The position numbers were made by a program, and so were the translations under genes. From contig JAIXSD010000756.1 in the NCBI GenBank assembly GCA_027484885.1, positions 1 to 6,866 of the forward strand: a DNA stretch of 6,866 bases, in the 5' to 3' direction. The notes under the pieces were generated by a model. That model worked only from the letters and a program-made list of their open reading frames with translations, did not search any database and had not been told where the DNA came from. The number at the start of each line of letters is the position of its first letter. Position 1 is the first letter of the stretch. Below, piece after piece: positions 5,200-6,866 of this stretch. This DNA is from Rubrivivax sp. GTDB taxonomy: Bacteria; Pseudomonadota; Gammaproteobacteria; Burkholderiales; Burkholderiaceae_C.

Positions 5200-5817
5200 A
5201 TGAATCGACCCAAACCTTTCGCCATGATCCGCGAGTTCCACCTCGCCGACTGGTTCACCCTGGCCAATGCCTTCGCCGGCATGGGCGCCTTGTTCGCGGT
5301 GATGAGCTATTTGCAGACCGGCGCGGTCGTGCACATCTTCTATGCCTGCGCCCTGATTCCCGTCGCCCTGGTGTTCGATGTGCTGGACGGCCGCGTGGCG
5401 CGCTGGCGCCAGCAGACCTCGGCCATGGGCCGCGAGCTGGATTCGTTGGCCGACATCATCTCTTTCGGCGTGGCACCTGCCGCCATCGCCTATGGCTGCG
5501 GCATGCAGGGCTTGTACGACCGCATCGTGCTGGTGTTTTTCGTCGCTTGCGGCGTCTCGCGCCTGGCGCGCTTCAACATCACGGCCGAGGCGCTCAGCGA
5601 AGGTGGCGACAAGGTCAAGTACTTTGAGGGCACACCCATCCCGACCTCGCTGGTGCTGGTGATGGTGCTGGCCGCCGCCGCCGCGCAAGGCGCCATCGGG
5701 GACCAGCTCTGGCTGGGTCGCCTGGAGCTGGGCGGCTTCTACCTGCATCCGCTGGTCTTGATCTATGCCGTGTCGGGCTCGCTGATGGTGAGCCGCATCC
5801 GCATCCCCAAGCTCTGA
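5200..5817 (+). CDS. pssA: CDP-diacylglycerol-serine O-phosphatidyltransferase (phosphatidylserine synthase)
   Basis: This membrane enzyme makes phosphatidylserine, the precursor of phosphatidylethanolamine, from CDP-diacylglycerol and serine. The CDP-alcohol phosphotransferase signature D-x2-D-G-x2-A-R-x8-G-x3-D-x3-D is perfect at residues 60-85 (D60, D63, G64, A67, R68, G77, D81, D85). RLARFN (121-126) and YFEGTPIPTS (141-150) are typical of the PssA branch rather than phosphatidylglycerophosphate synthase. Hydrophobic segments occur at about 19-38, 43-60, 86-102, 108-121, 147-163 and 181-198. The start is uncertain: ATG at 5179, 5200 or 5224 are all in frame, and none has a clear ribosome binding site. 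I chose 5200 (205 residues) because the conserved part begins near FHLADWFTLANAFAG. It lies 98 bases after the nucleotidyltransferase, with no visible terminator between, but its role is housekeeping. A different CDP-alcohol transferase specificity is less likely. Confidence 0.85.
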   Translation: MNRPKPFAMIREFHLADWFTLANAFAGMGALFAVMSYLQTGAVVHIFYACALIPVALVFDVLDGRVARWRQQTSAMGRELDSLADIISFGVAPAAIAYGCGMQGLYDRIVLVFFVACGVSRLARFNITAEALSEGGDKVKYFEGTPIPTSLVLVMVLAAAAAQGAIGDQLWLGRLELGGFYLHPLVLIYAVSGSLMVSRIRIPKL

Positions 5818-5834
5818 TCGGTCGCGCCGCTCGT

Positions 5835-6809
5835 TCAGGCCGGGCTGGGCTGTGGCTTGATGCGCAGCGCCAGGATCACACCGGCGATCAGCAGGGCGAT
5901 GCCGCCCGCCGTCCAGCCCGAGGGCCAGCGCCCGGCCAGGGCAAAGGCGTAGGCCAGGGCAGCCAGGGTTTCGAAGACGATCAGCTGCCCGACCAGGCTG
6001 GTCGGCAGGCGCTGGCTGGCCTCGTTCCAGCACAGGGTGCCGATCCACGATGAGAACAGGCCGATGGCCGCCATCAAGCCCAGATAGGCCGCGGGACGCG
6101 GCCCCAGTGGCAGCTCAAAGCCGGCCGGCAGCAAGCCCCAGGCCTCCAGCGGCAGCACCATCAGCAATGCAAAGCACAGCAAGGCCATGGGCAGGGTGAC
6201 CAGGCCCTGGGCGGTGGCCCAGACCCGCGGGCTGCGTTCCTGGTGGGCGCGCAGCCAGTCGGCATTGCGGATCGGGTACCAGGTCCAGCAGGCCACGGCC
6301 ACCACGGCCAGCAGCGCGCCCTGGCCATAGGCTTGCAAAGCCTCGGGGCCGGCATCGAGCCGTGCGGCCAGGCGCTGCAATTCGGCATGGTTGACGCAGG
6401 CAATGCCGGCGGCGATCAGGGCCAGGGCCGGGCTCAGCTGCAGCCAGGGCAGGCGGCCATCACGCCGGTGATCGCGCAGATTGGAGCTGATGGCGATCAC
6501 CACCGGCAGCGTGCCGATGATGACCGTGGGCAGGGCCGCACCCGCGCGCTGGATGGCGCCGGCCAGGCAGAGGTAGTAGAGAAAATTGCCAATCGCGCTG
6601 AGCTTGCAGGCCTCCAGCCAGTCGCTGCGGGCCAGGCCATGCAGGCTGCGCCGGTCGGCCAGGGCCAGGGGCAGGGCGATCAGGCCGAAGGCCAGGTAGC
6701 GGCCGGCCACCAGCAGGGCGGGTGGATAGTCCGCCATGAGCAAAGGCGCCACAAACACCAGGCCCCACATCAGGCCGGCGCCCAGGGCAAACATCAAACC
6801 TGTCCACAT
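5835..6809 (-). CDS. EamA-family (DMT superfamily) transporter
   Basis: This 324-residue inner-membrane protein belongs to the drug/metabolite transporter superfamily, whose EamA members mostly export amino acids or other metabolites. Ten hydrophobic segments are visible, at about residues 2-23, 31-50, 66-86, 92-108, 125-139, 164-180, 202-220, 241-260, 272-291 and 299-316, in the usual two five-helix halves. The N-terminal GLMFALGAGLMWGLVFVAP is characteristic. Substrate unknown. The start is uncertain: I chose the ATG at 6809, where the conserved part begins, but an in-frame GTG at 6833 would add eight polar residues; neither has a good ribosome binding site. It converges on pssA with a 17-base gap that holds no recognisable terminator. 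I see no link to the kinase cassette. Confidence 0.88.
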   Translation of the reverse strand: MWTGLMFALGAGLMWGLVFVAPLLMADYPPALLVAGRYLAFGLIALPLALADRRSLHGLARSDWLEACKLSAIGNFLYYLCLAGAIQRAGAALPTVIIGTLPVVIAISSNLRDHRRDGRLPWLQLSPALALIAAGIACVNHAELQRLAARLDAGPEALQAYGQGALLAVVAVACWTWYPIRNADWLRAHQERSPRVWATAQGLVTLPMALLCFALLMVLPLEAWGLLPAGFELPLGPRPAAYLGLMAAIGLFSSWIGTLCWNEASQRLPTSLVGQLIVFETLAALAYAFALAGRWPSGWTAGGIALLIAGVILALRIKPQPSPA

Positions 6810-6821
6810 AGCGGCTCGGGT

Positions 6822-6833
6822 GTGCCGCGGCAC
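6822..6833. promoter_or_regulatory. 12-bp perfect palindrome upstream of the EamA transporter
   Basis: GTGCCGCGGCAC is identical to its reverse complement and lies 12 bases before the ATG at 6809 on the minus strand; it includes the alternative GTG start. It could be an operator half of a truncated promoter region or a small hairpin; a CG-only core makes chance quite possible. Confidence 0.25.
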
Positions 6834-6866
6834 TCAAGCGGCGGCGGGAACAAAAAGAAAAGACCG

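Noticed and set aside
5818..5834. Bidirectional terminator between the convergent pssA and EamA genes
   Set aside because: The gap is only 17 bases and contains no inverted repeat or T/A run.
4981..6048. 355-codon minus-strand open frame over pssA
   Set aside because: pssA on the plus strand has the perfect CDP-alcohol phosphotransferase signature; the antisense product is His/Gln/Arg/Ala-rich shadow sequence.

Overview
The window is GC-rich DNA with dense genes, long spurious antisense open frames and several GTG starts. This base composition, together with a PssA, an EamA transporter and a small Tat-type secreted protein beside a PqqD/HprK-like cassette, suggests a betaproteobacterium of the Burkholderiales, perhaps the Roseateles/Paucibacter/Rubrivivax group. 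That placement is inference from composition and gene style, not a search result.

Layout, left to right: a YpfJ-type membrane-anchored neutral zinc metallopeptidase (86-985, +); convergent to it, an orphan periplasmic solute-binding protein of the SBP_bac_3 family (999-1790, -); a 348-base divergent intergenic region holding an 18-bp perfect palindrome, an 18-nt dyad and two consecutive hairpins; then a compact four-gene cassette on the + strand (2139-5101); then a probable phosphatidylserine synthase (5200-5817, +); and finally, convergent to that, an EamA/DMT-family transporter (5835-6809, -).

The cassette is the centre of interest. It encodes (i) a 197-residue secreted protein with a twin-arginine-like signal and four cysteines, three of them near the new N-terminus, (ii) a PqqD-like protein of the type that binds leader peptides (RRE fold), (iii) an HPr-kinase/phosphorylase-related kinase ('HprK-related kinase A') with an intact P-loop, and (iv) an uncharacterised nucleotidyltransferase (NTP_transf_5 type) with an intact acidic triad. 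The last three form the arrangement named the 'HPr-rel-A system' in protein-family nomenclature, whose biochemical role is, to my knowledge, not established. The kinase plus nucleotidyltransferase pairing recalls the tail-phosphorylating enzymes of some lasso peptide clusters, but no protease/cyclase pair, radical SAM enzyme or dedicated exporter is present here. My working model is that the PqqD-like protein presents the upstream protein to the kinase and nucleotidyltransferase in the cytoplasm, and that the folded, modified product then leaves by the Tat pathway. The model rests on gene order and motifs only.

The other genes look like ordinary chromosomal neighbours (envelope proteolysis, solute sensing or uptake, phospholipid synthesis, small-molecule export). 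I saw no tRNA, rRNA, CRISPR array, insertion sequence or convincing rho-independent terminator.
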